This document shows, piece after piece, positions 1 to 6,059 of a DNA stretch of 8,182 bases; the first letter of the stretch is position 1; the number at the start of each line of letters is the position of its first letter. Under the pieces are notes generated by a model that saw nothing but the letters and a program-made list of their open reading frames with translations, did not search any database and had not been told where the DNA came from. Source of the DNA: Bacteroidetes bacterium GWA2_31_9b (GTDB lineage Bacteria > Bacteroidota > Bacteroidia > Bacteroidales > UBA12077); the NCBI GenBank assembly GCA_001769005.1, contig MENE01000119.1, positions 5,377-13,558 on the forward strand. The letters are read 5' to 3'. A program made the position numbers and the translations under genes.

Positions 1-281
1 GAATTCATCCATTTCGATTTATTAAGAATAATTAACCCAAATGATTTTAAACTATCAATATAAAAATCAGAAACAGGTAAATCATTTTCAGTTATTTCAA
101 TATCCTGATTTATTCTTCTATTTATTGCTTTTTCAGAAAGAAATTGTTCAGGATTGCTTATTGAATAAGAATTATTGTTTTTATCAGTCAAAAAAATACG
201 GTACTTGTTAGGAGCAACTTGAGCATTCACCTGAAAAAATATTATAATCGATAAGAATATAAAAACTAAACCTTTAATCAT
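1..281 (-). CDS. Secreted subtilisin-family (S8) serine protease, N-terminal fragment
   Basis: This reading frame is open from an ATG at 279-281 to the left edge, giving 93 complete codons with no stop, so only the N-terminus is in the window. The first 20 residues form a signal peptide: MIK, then a hydrophobic run (GLVFIFLSIIIFF), with likely cleavage after VNA. The mature start contains KYRIFLTDKN, a segment like FLSEKAINRR, then DLPVSDFYIDSL and LNKSKWMN. This arrangement matches the N-terminal region of secreted Bacteroidota subtilases (a YxxxFTDK strand, a block ending in AIxRR, then DLPV). The catalytic Asp/His/Ser residues would lie to the left of the window and cannot be checked. Its start is 54 bp downstream of the MORN-repeat gene on the same strand, with no terminator between them, so the two are probably cotranscribed and both exported. 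Many such proteases carry a type IX secretion C-terminal domain, which cannot be seen here. Family assignment rests on remembered pattern, not a search. Confidence 0.72.
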   Translation of the reverse strand, partial: MIKGLVFIFLSIIIFFQVNAQVAPNKYRIFLTDKNNNSYSISNPEQFLSEKAINRRINQDIEITENDLPVSDFYIDSLKSFGLIILNKSKWMN

Positions 282-335
282 GTTATTAATTTATTTCGAG
301 TCTAAAATGAGTAACAAGTATCAATTATTGAATAA

Positions 336-1136
336 TTACATGGGTGGATTATTTTTATATGTTTCTTCTGATGGATCAGAATACAAACCTTTATTTTTTT
401 CAAGTTGATCAATTTCGTATTGTTCAAGTTTGTCAAGTTCTTCCTGATTTTCAGCTACTCCATCAATATAGTTTATTCTTTGTTTTTCTCTTCCTGTTTC
501 GTCATAAATAATCCATATTCCATCACGAAGATTATTTTTATAAACTCCTGTAATTATAGGTTTATTATCTATTGTATAAGAAGCATATATTCCATTGAGT
601 ATTCCATTTACATAGGTTGAACGAATCATAACATTTCCATTTTCGTAGTATCTTAAATGTTTTCCATCTTCTAAACCATTTATCCATTCAAATTTTTCAA
701 ATACTTTACCTGTATTATAATACTTTATTTCAGTTCCGGTCTTAATGTCCGATAAAAAAGGTACGCAATTCAATAATGTTCCTTCTTCTGAATAATAATT
801 CCAAATACTGTCTTTTAACTTCCCAATATAGTATCCTTCAGCTTGTTTGTTTTTATTAGGATAATAAAATATTGAAAAAATTTTATCCGAACCTGTTTTA
901 TAATTCATCTTTACAAGTAAATATCCTTCAGGAGTATATCTTATGAATTCTCCAACAGGATTATTATTAACGAATTTACCTGTGTACTGAATTTTTCCAT
1001 TTGGATAAGATTTTTTCCAAAAACCTTGTTTTAAACCATTTTTGTCAGTTTGATTAAATATGGTGTCATTATTCTGTGCATATTGAATGAAAGGAATAAT
1101 TACGAAGAGCAATAAAAGTAAAATTTTTTGTTTCAT
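336..1136 (-). CDS. Exported MORN-repeat protein (YwqK-like family)
   Basis: A 266-residue protein with an N-terminal signal peptide (MKQK, then LLLLLFVIIPFI, probable cleavage after YAQ at residue 21). The rest is about eight imperfect 22-24-residue repeats from about residue 34 to 226. Each has the form G-x-W/Y-x-x-Y-x-x-x-G-x-x...-Y-x-x-G, for example GFWKKSYPNG, GKHLRYYENG and GIWIIYDETG. This is the MORN_2 pattern of the COG2849/YwqK family. A charged tail rich in Glu, Lys and Asp follows (about 230-266). Databases often label such proteins YwqK-family antitoxins, but export and the absence of a toxin gene nearby argue against that role; a periplasmic or outer-membrane structural or binding role is only inference. 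A TAnnTTTG element lies just upstream. The gene is followed by the S8 protease, and the dnaK terminator separates it from dnaK. Confidence 0.8.
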   Translation of the reverse strand: MKQKILLLLLFVIIPFIQYAQNNDTIFNQTDKNGLKQGFWKKSYPNGKIQYTGKFVNNNPVGEFIRYTPEGYLLVKMNYKTGSDKIFSIFYYPNKNKQAEGYYIGKLKDSIWNYYSEEGTLLNCVPFLSDIKTGTEIKYYNTGKVFEKFEWINGLEDGKHLRYYENGNVMIRSTYVNGILNGIYASYTIDNKPIITGVYKNNLRDGIWIIYDETGREKQRINYIDGVAENQEELDKLEQYEIDQLEKNKGLYSDPSEETYKNNPPM

Positions 1137-1150
1137 ATGGCGTGTTTTTA

Positions 1151-1158
1151 CAAATGTA
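1151..1158 (-). promoter_or_regulatory. Putative -7 promoter element of the MORN/protease unit
   Basis: Read on the minus strand this is TACATTTG, an exact match to the Bacteroidota -7 consensus TAnnTTTG. It ends 14 bp before the ATG of the MORN-repeat gene and lies downstream of the dnaK terminator, which fits an independent promoter with a very short leader. I see no convincing -33 TTG at the expected distance, so confidence is moderate. Confidence 0.45.
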
Positions 1159-1201
1159 AGAATATTTAATAAATGGTAGATTACATAAAATGATTGAAAA
1201 T

Positions 1202-1236
1202 AAAAAAGAGCTGAGTCTTTATAAGAAACAGCTCTT
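1202..1236 (-). terminator. Rho-independent terminator of dnaK
   Basis: An 8-bp perfect inverted repeat, AAGAGCTG (1206-1213) and CAGCTCTT (1229-1236), lies 19 bp past the dnaK stop codon. The 15-nt interior can extend the stem by four more pairs (TCTT with AAGA) after a 2x2 mismatch, leaving a three-base loop. Read on the minus strand, the stem is followed at once by TTTTTTATTTT, a typical U-tract. It should insulate the MORN/protease unit from dnaK transcription. Confidence 0.85.
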
Positions 1237-1255
1237 AATGTTTTATTGAGATTTG

Positions 1256-3163
1256 TTATTTTACTTCTTCGAAATCAACATCTGTAACTTCTCCATCTGT
1301 TTTTTTATCAGATGGTTGTTGTTCCTGATTATGTGATGCTTCTTGTTGAGCCCCACCTTGTTGACTCGCTTTATACATTTCTTCTGAAGCAACTTGCCAG
1401 GCATTGTTTAATTCCTGAGTTTTAGCATCAATAGAAGCTATATCTTGTTGCTTATGAGCTTCTTTTAAATCGGCTAATGCTTTTTCAATATTTGCTTTTT
1501 TATCTGCAGAAAGTTTATCACCAAACTCTTTAAGTTGTTTTTCAGTTGAAAAGATTAAGCTATCAGCAGTATTCAATTTATCAACTTTTTCACGTTCTTT
1601 TTTATCAGTTTCTTCGTTTGCTTTAGCTTCATCACGCATACGTTTAATTTCTTCGTCTGTTAAACCCGACGATGATTCAATACGAATACTTTGTTCTTTA
1701 TTTGTTGCTTTATCTTTTGCTGTAACATGGATAATACCGTTAGCATCGATATCAAAAGCAACTTCAACTTGAGGAATGCCACGTGGGGCAGGTGGAATAC
1801 CATCTAAATGGAATCTGCCAATTGTTTTATTTCCTGCAGCCATTGGTCTTTCTCCTTGTAAAACATGAATTTCAACTGAAGGCTGATTGTCTGATGCTGT
1901 TGTAAATGTTTCTGCTTTTTTTGTTGGTATAGTTGTATTTGCATCTATTAGTTTGGTAAATACTCCACCCATAGTTTCAATACCTAAAGAAAGAGGAGTA
2001 ACATCAAGCAATAACACATCTTTTACATCGCCGGTTAAAACACCACCCTGTATAGCAGCACCAACCGCAACAACTTCGTCAGGATTTACTCCTTTTGAAG
2101 GTTTTTTTCCAAAAAATTTCTCAACAACTTCCTGAATCGCAGGTATTCTTGTTGATCCACCAACTAAAATTACTTCGTCAATATCTTTTAACTGAAATCC
2201 TGAATCTTTTAAAGCTTTTTTACATGGTTCAAGTGTAGCCTGAATCAAATGATCGCACAATTGTTCAAATTTTGCTTTTGTAAGTGTTTTTACAAGGTGC
2301 TTTGGAATACCATCAACAGGCATAATGTATGGAAGATTGATTTCTGTTGATGATGAACTTGACAATTCGATTTTTGCTTTTTCGGCAGCTTCTTTTAAAC
2401 GTTGAAGAGCCATTGGATCTTTTCTTAAATCAATGCCTTCGTCATTCTTAAATTCATCAGCAAGCCAGTTTATCAATACATCATCAAAATCATCACCACC
2501 AAGGTGTGTATTACCATTTGTTGATTTTACTTCAAAAACCCCATCTCCTAATTCTAGTATTGAAATATCAAATGTACCTCCACCTAAGTCGAAAACAGCA
2601 ATTTTAATTTCACGATCTTTTTTATCTAAGCCATATGCAAGAGCTGCAGCTGTAGGTTCATTGATAATACGTTTTACTTTTAAACCTGCAATCTCACCCG
2701 CTTCTTTTGTGGCCTGACGTTGTGAGTCGCTAAAATAAGCTGGTACTGTGATAACAGCTTCAGTTACTTCGTGTCCTAAATAATCTTCAGCAGTTTTTTT
2801 CATTTTCTGAAGTACCATTGCTGATATTTCCTGTGGTGAATATTGCCTGTCGTCAATCTGAACTCGAGGAGTATTATTATCTCCTTTAATAACTTTAAAA
2901 GAAACACGATTAATTTCTTTTTGAACTTTATCGTAAGTTTCCCCCATAAATCGTTTTATTGAAGAAACAGTTTTTGTTGAATTAGTAATAGCCTGACGTT
3001 TTGCAGGATCTCCAACTTTTCGTTCACCGTTTTCTATAAATGCAACAATAGAAGGTGTTGTTCGCTTACCTTCGCTATTAGGAATTACAACAGGTTCATT
3101 ACCTTCCATTACTGAAACACATGAGTTTGTTGTTCCTAAATCGATTCCAATTATTTTTGCCAT
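1256..3163 (-). CDS. dnaK: Molecular chaperone DnaK (Hsp70)
   Basis: A 635-residue ATP-dependent cytosolic chaperone, full length (E. coli DnaK is 638). The nucleotide-binding domain starts with the phosphate-1 motif IGIDLGTTNSC (residues 5-15), followed by ITVPAYF, the connect-1 segment INEPTAAALAYG, phosphate-2 DLGGGTFDIS, HLGGDDFD and the adenosine motif VGGSTRIP. The interdomain linker DVLLLDVTPLSLGIET leads into the substrate-binding domain (IHVLQGERPMA, FDIDANGIIHVTA). A helical lid and a Gln-rich tail end in TDVDFEEVK, the acidic C-terminus usual in DnaK. The ATG start gives the canonical MAKIIGIDLGTT beginning; the preceding bases are A/T only, with no Shine-Dalgarno. No grpE or dnaJ is adjacent. 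The gene is divergent from panB across 273 bp containing repeat pairs that may be its operators, and it ends at a strong terminator. No residue expected in the family appears to be missing. Confidence 0.99.
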   Translation of the reverse strand: MAKIIGIDLGTTNSCVSVMEGNEPVVIPNSEGKRTTPSIVAFIENGERKVGDPAKRQAITNSTKTVSSIKRFMGETYDKVQKEINRVSFKVIKGDNNTPRVQIDDRQYSPQEISAMVLQKMKKTAEDYLGHEVTEAVITVPAYFSDSQRQATKEAGEIAGLKVKRIINEPTAAALAYGLDKKDREIKIAVFDLGGGTFDISILELGDGVFEVKSTNGNTHLGGDDFDDVLINWLADEFKNDEGIDLRKDPMALQRLKEAAEKAKIELSSSSSTEINLPYIMPVDGIPKHLVKTLTKAKFEQLCDHLIQATLEPCKKALKDSGFQLKDIDEVILVGGSTRIPAIQEVVEKFFGKKPSKGVNPDEVVAVGAAIQGGVLTGDVKDVLLLDVTPLSLGIETMGGVFTKLIDANTTIPTKKAETFTTASDNQPSVEIHVLQGERPMAAGNKTIGRFHLDGIPPAPRGIPQVEVAFDIDANGIIHVTAKDKATNKEQSIRIESSSGLTDEEIKRMRDEAKANEETDKKEREKVDKLNTADSLIFSTEKQLKEFGDKLSADKKANIEKALADLKEAHKQQDIASIDAKTQELNNAWQVASEEMYKASQQGGAQQEASHNQEQQPSDKKTDGEVTDVDFEEVK

Positions 3164-3247
3164 TTTTTATATGTATTATGTTTTGTAATATTTTTTTTCA
3201 TATTAGATGTTATGATATTCAATGATTATGCCATACAATATGTAAGC

Positions 3248-3272
3248 TGACATTTTGCTAAAATGACATTTT
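3248..3272. repeat. Direct repeat TGACATTTT x2 with embedded palindrome, upstream of dnaK
   Basis: TGACATTTT occurs at 3248-3256 and again at 3264-3272, a period of 16 bp. The middle also forms an inverted repeat, CATTTT (3251-3256), GCT, AAAATG (3260-3265). A related TGACAAAAAGACA lies at 3308-3320. The site is about 85-110 bp upstream of the dnaK ATG and over 100 bp from the panB promoter, so a role in dnaK control is more likely, but that is inference. Confidence 0.5.
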
Positions 3273-3280
3273 AAGTGTAA

Positions 3281-3306
3281 TCAGGTTGATAAACTAGTCA
3301 GGTTGA
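3281..3306. repeat. Direct repeat TCAGGTTGA x2, upstream of dnaK
   Basis: A perfect 9-bp direct repeat at 3281-3289 and 3298-3306, period 17 bp, immediately beside the TGACATTTT pair. Its function is unknown; the position in the dnaK-panB divergent region makes a regulator-binding site plausible. Confidence 0.45.
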
Positions 3307-3377
3307 ATGACAAAAAGACAGTATTTGCGAAATTGGAATAATTCAGAAACCAAATGATATAAATAAACTAATTAATT

Positions 3378-3411
3378 TTTGAGTTTATGATTTGTATTAT
3401 TTGTAGTTTTG
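3378..3411 (+). promoter_or_regulatory. Predicted panB promoter (-33 TTTG, -7 TAGTTTTG)
   Basis: TAGTTTTG at 3404-3411 is an exact TAnnTTTG -7 element. TTTG at 3378-3381 supplies the -33 element with a 22-bp spacer, inside the 17-23 bp range reported for Flavobacterium promoters. Transcription would start near 3417, giving a leader of about 20 nt before the panB ATG. Confidence 0.6.
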
Positions 3412-3436
3412 TTCGAAATATTTAATTCTGCGAATT

Positions 3437-4252
3437 ATGTCAGTACATCAAAAAATTAAACGAGTAACCACGCATGTTTTATCTGAAATGAAATTACGTG
3501 GTGAGAAAATAGCAATGCTAACTGCTTATGATTTTTCTATGGCACGTATTCTTGATCATGCTGAAATTGATATAATTTTAGTTGGTGATTCTGCTTCAAA
3601 TGTAATGGCGGGAAACGAAACTACATTACCAATAACTATGGATGAAATGATTTATCATGCAAAGTCAGTTGTTCGTGGTGTCACTAGAGCATTAGTTGTT
3701 GTTGACTTACCATTTGGATCTTATCAGGGAAATTCAAAAGAAGCCTTAACCAGTGCAATTCGAATTATGAAAGAAACTGGTGGACATGCAGTAAAAATTG
3801 AAGGGGGAAAAGAAATTCTTGAATCTGTAAATCGGATTTTATCTGCAGGAATACCAGTTATGGGTCACTTAGGTTTAACACCTCAATCTATTCATAAATT
3901 CGGAACGTATGTTGTTCGTGCACGTGAAGAAGCAGAAGCACAAAAATTAATCGAAGATGCTCATATACTTGAAGATGCTGGCTGTTTTGCTATTGTTCTT
4001 GAGAAAATTCCGGCTACTCTTGCAGCAAAAGTAGCCAAAGAGTTAACTATTCCAATTATTGGTATTGGTGCAGGACACGAAGTTGATGGTCAAGTTCTAG
4101 TTTTACACGATATGCTTGGGATTACACAAGAGTTCTCTCCCAGGTTTTTACGACGTTATCATAATCTATTCGAAGAAATTAATGGTTCGGTAAAAGCATA
4201 TATAAAGGATGTGAAAACACTTGATTTCCCTAACGAAAAAGAGCAGTATTAA
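3437..4252 (+). CDS. panB: 3-methyl-2-oxobutanoate hydroxymethyltransferase (ketopantoate hydroxymethyltransferase)
   Basis: A 271-residue cytosolic enzyme that transfers a hydroxymethyl group from 5,10-methylene-tetrahydrofolate to 2-oxoisovalerate, giving ketopantoate, the first committed step towards pantothenate and CoA. Length and motifs fit the PanB family (about 264 in E. coli). The TIM-barrel opens with MLTAYDFSMA (27-36). The Mg-binding residues are D51 in VGDSASNVMAG and D90 in VVDLPFGSYQG, with E122 in VKIEGG. Next come VMGHLGLTPQS (141-151), the presumed catalytic E189 in VLEKIP, and the strongly conserved IGIGAGHEVDGQVLVLHDMLG. The ATG lies just behind a good promoter with no Shine-Dalgarno, as is normal in this phylum. 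The next gene starts 49 bp later on the same strand with no terminator, so cotranscription with the pseudouridine synthase is likely. No other pan gene is in the window. Confidence 0.97.
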   Translation: MSVHQKIKRVTTHVLSEMKLRGEKIAMLTAYDFSMARILDHAEIDIILVGDSASNVMAGNETTLPITMDEMIYHAKSVVRGVTRALVVVDLPFGSYQGNSKEALTSAIRIMKETGGHAVKIEGGKEILESVNRILSAGIPVMGHLGLTPQSIHKFGTYVVRAREEAEAQKLIEDAHILEDAGCFAIVLEKIPATLAAKVAKELTIPIIGIGAGHEVDGQVLVLHDMLGITQEFSPRFLRRYHNLFEEINGSVKAYIKDVKTLDFPNEKEQY

Positions 4253-4301
4253 AATATAAAAAATATTCCGGTGAAAGCAGGAATTACTAGTTAAAAAAAA
4301 C

Positions 4302-4979
4302 ATGGAAATTCTTTTCGAAGACAATCATTTAATTGCTGTAAATAAATCGAACACAGATATTGTTCAGGTTGATAAAACAGGTGATTTATCGCTTGAAGAT
4401 AAAGTAAAGCTTTATATAAAAGAGAAATACAATAAACCAGGCGATGTATTTTTAGGAGTTGCTCACCGTATCGACAGGCCGGTTAGTGGAGCTGTTTTAT
4501 TTGCCCGTACATCAAAAGCTTTATTAAGGCTAAATGAAATGTTTCAAAAAAAAGAGGTTAAGAAAATTTATTGGGCAATTGTTAAAGAAAAACCTCGAGA
4601 AACATCAGAAACATTAAAACATTATATCGTAAGAAATCAAATAAAAAATAAATCTTTTGCAAATGATAAGGATGTAAAAGATTCAAAAGAAGCAAGCCTT
4701 ACTTACAATTTAATAGCAAGTGCTGAAAATTATTATTTGCTGGAAATTGATTTACATACTGGTCGTCACCATCAGATTCGTTGTCAGTTAGCAAAAATAG
4801 GTTGTCCTATAAAAGGTGACTTGAAATATGGGTTTCCGCGTTCAAATCCCGATGGCGGAATAAGTTTACATTCCCGAAAGATTGAATTTATTCATCCAGT
4901 TACAAAACAACAGATTACTATTGTTGCTCACCCTCCAAAAGATGCATTATGGGATTATTTTCTAAATCTGGTTAAATAG
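4302..4979 (+). CDS. RluA-family RNA pseudouridine synthase
   Basis: A 225-residue enzyme expected to isomerise specific uridines in rRNA or tRNA to pseudouridine. The catalytic motif is HRIDRPVSG (55-63), with D58 the presumed nucleophile; the family form is HRLDxxTSG, so Arg-Pro-Val replaces the usual residues after the Asp. The second signature, LHTGRHHQIR (151-160), is intact and is followed by a GDLKYG segment. The protein starts directly with the catalytic fold (ILFEDNHLIAVNKS) and has no N-terminal S4 domain, making it a short RluA-type member rather than RluC/RluD. The target nucleotide cannot be read from sequence. The gene follows panB by 49 bp and probably shares its transcript, although the two functions are unrelated. 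No terminator is visible before the downstream LytTR gene. Confidence 0.92.
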   Translation: MEILFEDNHLIAVNKSNTDIVQVDKTGDLSLEDKVKLYIKEKYNKPGDVFLGVAHRIDRPVSGAVLFARTSKALLRLNEMFQKKEVKKIYWAIVKEKPRETSETLKHYIVRNQIKNKSFANDKDVKDSKEASLTYNLIASAENYYLLEIDLHTGRHHQIRCQLAKIGCPIKGDLKYGFPRSNPDGGISLHSRKIEFIHPVTKQQITIVAHPPKDALWDYFLNLVK

Positions 4980-5021
4980 TTTCAAAAGAAAGTAAAACAT
5001 ATAGATATTGAAAAAAATGCC

Positions 5022-5029
5022 TATTTTTG
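5022..5029 (+). promoter_or_regulatory. Putative -7 element upstream of the LytTR gene
   Basis: TATTTTTG is an exact TAnnTTTG match 39 bp before the ATG at 5069. It overlaps a TTG at 5027 that could otherwise be taken as an in-frame start, so if the promoter is real, that TTG is not transcribed and the ATG is the start. No -33 TTG stands at normal distance (the nearest, 5008-5010, is only 11 bp away), so this is tentative. Confidence 0.35.
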
Positions 5030-5068
5030 AAAATTCAAAAAAATGATTTTTCTGATAATCCAATATTT

Positions 5069-5905
5069 ATGCTAGAGTTTTTAAATAAGCCATATCCATT
5101 CAATGATGATTTAAAGCATAATAGTAAAATTATTTTTTTTATTAGTATTGGTGTACTTGTATTTTTATATCTTTTCCAACCTCTTGATGTTAGCACACTT
5201 GAAAACAAGCAAAGATTTTATGTAGTAATTGGATTGGGAGTAGTTACATTTTTGACATTAAGTTTGAATTTATTGATGTTACCAAGTTTAATGCCTAAAA
5301 TATTTCTAAAAAGAATATGGAATATAAAAAAAGAGATAATTTGGAATATTTGGATATTAACGACTATATCAGTTGGGTATTATCTTTATTACAAAGCACT
5401 TGGCATTTTTAGTATCGATTTTTATATGATTGTTAAGTTAATTCTTATTGCAATCGTACCAATTACAGGTCTAATAACTATTAATCAGAATAGGATGTTA
5501 CGATCGTACCTTAAATTAGCAAATGGAATAAATAAAAAGTTAAAAGATAATAAATCGATACAAGATCAACTTATTCATTTTAAATCGGATTATACGAAAG
5601 ATAGCCTTTCAATAAAAGTAAGTTTATTATTATTTATTCGCGCAGCAAATAATTATATCGAAGTTTTCTGGAAAGAAGGTGAATTGGTAAAAAGTCAAAT
5701 GATTCGAACCAGTTTGAAAAAGGCTGAAGAAATACTGAATGACTATAAATTTGTTTTTAAATGCCACCGTTCATTTATGGTAAATATTAATTATATTGAT
5801 AAAATTGAAGGCACGATACAAGGTTATAAATTATACTTTGATAAAGTAGGTTTTTCAATTCCGGTATCTAAAAATTTCGCGTATAAACTAAAAGACATTA
5901 TTTAA
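5069..5905 (+). CDS. Membrane-anchored LytTR-family transcription regulator
   Basis: From the ATG at 5069 the protein has 278 residues; an in-frame TTG at 5027 would add 14. I prefer the ATG because it gives the beginning MLEFLNKPYPFNDD, which resembles relatives as I remember them, and because the TTG sits inside a possible -7 element. Four hydrophobic segments follow: about 20-38 (IIFFISIGVLVFLYLF), 50-72, 90-108 and 118-138. A basic linker leads to a C-terminal LytTR DNA-binding domain from about 180 to the end. This shows the typical features: LLFIRAANNYIEVFW, then RTSLKKAEEIL, FVFKCHRSFMVNINYIDKIEG and the final ISIPVS-like strand (FSIPVSKNF). There is no receiver domain, so it is a one-component membrane regulator rather than a response regulator, and the signal is unknown. 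Regularly spaced repeats just downstream are candidate binding sites. It may be read through from panB or have its own promoter. Confidence 0.88.
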   Translation: MLEFLNKPYPFNDDLKHNSKIIFFISIGVLVFLYLFQPLDVSTLENKQRFYVVIGLGVVTFLTLSLNLLMLPSLMPKIFLKRIWNIKKEIIWNIWILTTISVGYYLYYKALGIFSIDFYMIVKLILIAIVPITGLITINQNRMLRSYLKLANGINKKLKDNKSIQDQLIHFKSDYTKDSLSIKVSLLLFIRAANNYIEVFWKEGELVKSQMIRTSLKKAEEILNDYKFVFKCHRSFMVNINYIDKIEGTIQGYKLYFDKVGFSIPVSKNFAYKLKDII

Positions 5906-5926
5906 TTCACGTCTGGAATGTTATTA

Positions 5927-5979
5927 TTTCGCCCCTGAATATAAAATTTTCATCCCTGATTTAATTTTTTCATCCCTAA
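5927..5979 (+). repeat. Triple direct repeat TTTCATCCCT-like, candidate LytTR operator
   Basis: Three boxes stand in the same orientation: TTTCGCCCCTGA (5927-5938), TTTTCATCCCTGA (5947-5959) and TTTTCATCCCTAA (5967-5979). Their C(A/G)(T/C)CCCT cores begin at 5930, 5951 and 5971, so the spacing is 21 and 20 bp, two helical turns each. They lie between the LytTR regulator and the flavoprotein gene, upstream of the latter's putative -7 element. LytTR domains are known to bind direct repeats at this spacing; the link to the neighbouring regulator is inference. Confidence 0.6.
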
Positions 5980-6005
5980 CTCGCTTGCTTAATACCTATT
6001 TTTTC

Positions 6006-6033
6006 TTTTGGCTGTACAATGAGCTTATTTTTG
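6006..6033 (+). promoter_or_regulatory. Putative promoter of the flavoprotein gene
   Basis: TATTTTTG at 6026-6033 is an exact TAnnTTTG element 26 bp before the ATG at 6060. A TTTTG at 6006-6010 could be the -33 element, but the spacer from TTG to TA is only 15 bp, shorter than the usual 17-23. A weak upstream element is what an activated promoter often has, which fits the repeat array ending 46 bp before the -7 element. Confidence 0.45.
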
Positions 6034-6059
6034 CCAAATAGAAATTAATAAAAGAAGCA

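Noticed and set aside
1..6. EcoRI site (GAATTC) at the very first base, hinting at a cloning boundary
   Set aside because: It lies inside a continuous coding frame and can be chance; nothing else suggests a cloning junction.
405..620. Plus-strand open frame opposite the MORN gene
   Set aside because: Low-complexity Ile/Phe/Ser-rich translation antisense to a convincing gene; a shadow of A/T-rich coding DNA.
336..1136. MORN protein as the antitoxin of a toxin-antitoxin pair
   Set aside because: It has a clear signal peptide, and neither neighbour (dnaK, S8 protease) resembles a toxin.
1887..2717. Two plus-strand open frames opposite dnaK
   Set aside because: They are antisense to the highly conserved dnaK sequence, with Ser/Thr/Pro-rich translations and no family features.
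3164..3436. Search for a CIRCE/HrcA operator or riboswitch in the dnaK-panB region
   Set aside because: No TTAGCACTC/GAGTGCTAA pair and no conserved riboswitch-like stem set was found; only the short repeats reported.
5017..5046. Possible 9-codon leader peptide from the ATG at 5017 before the LytTR gene
   Set aside because: It ends at a TGA at once, has no attenuator hairpin after it, and lies across the putative -7 element.
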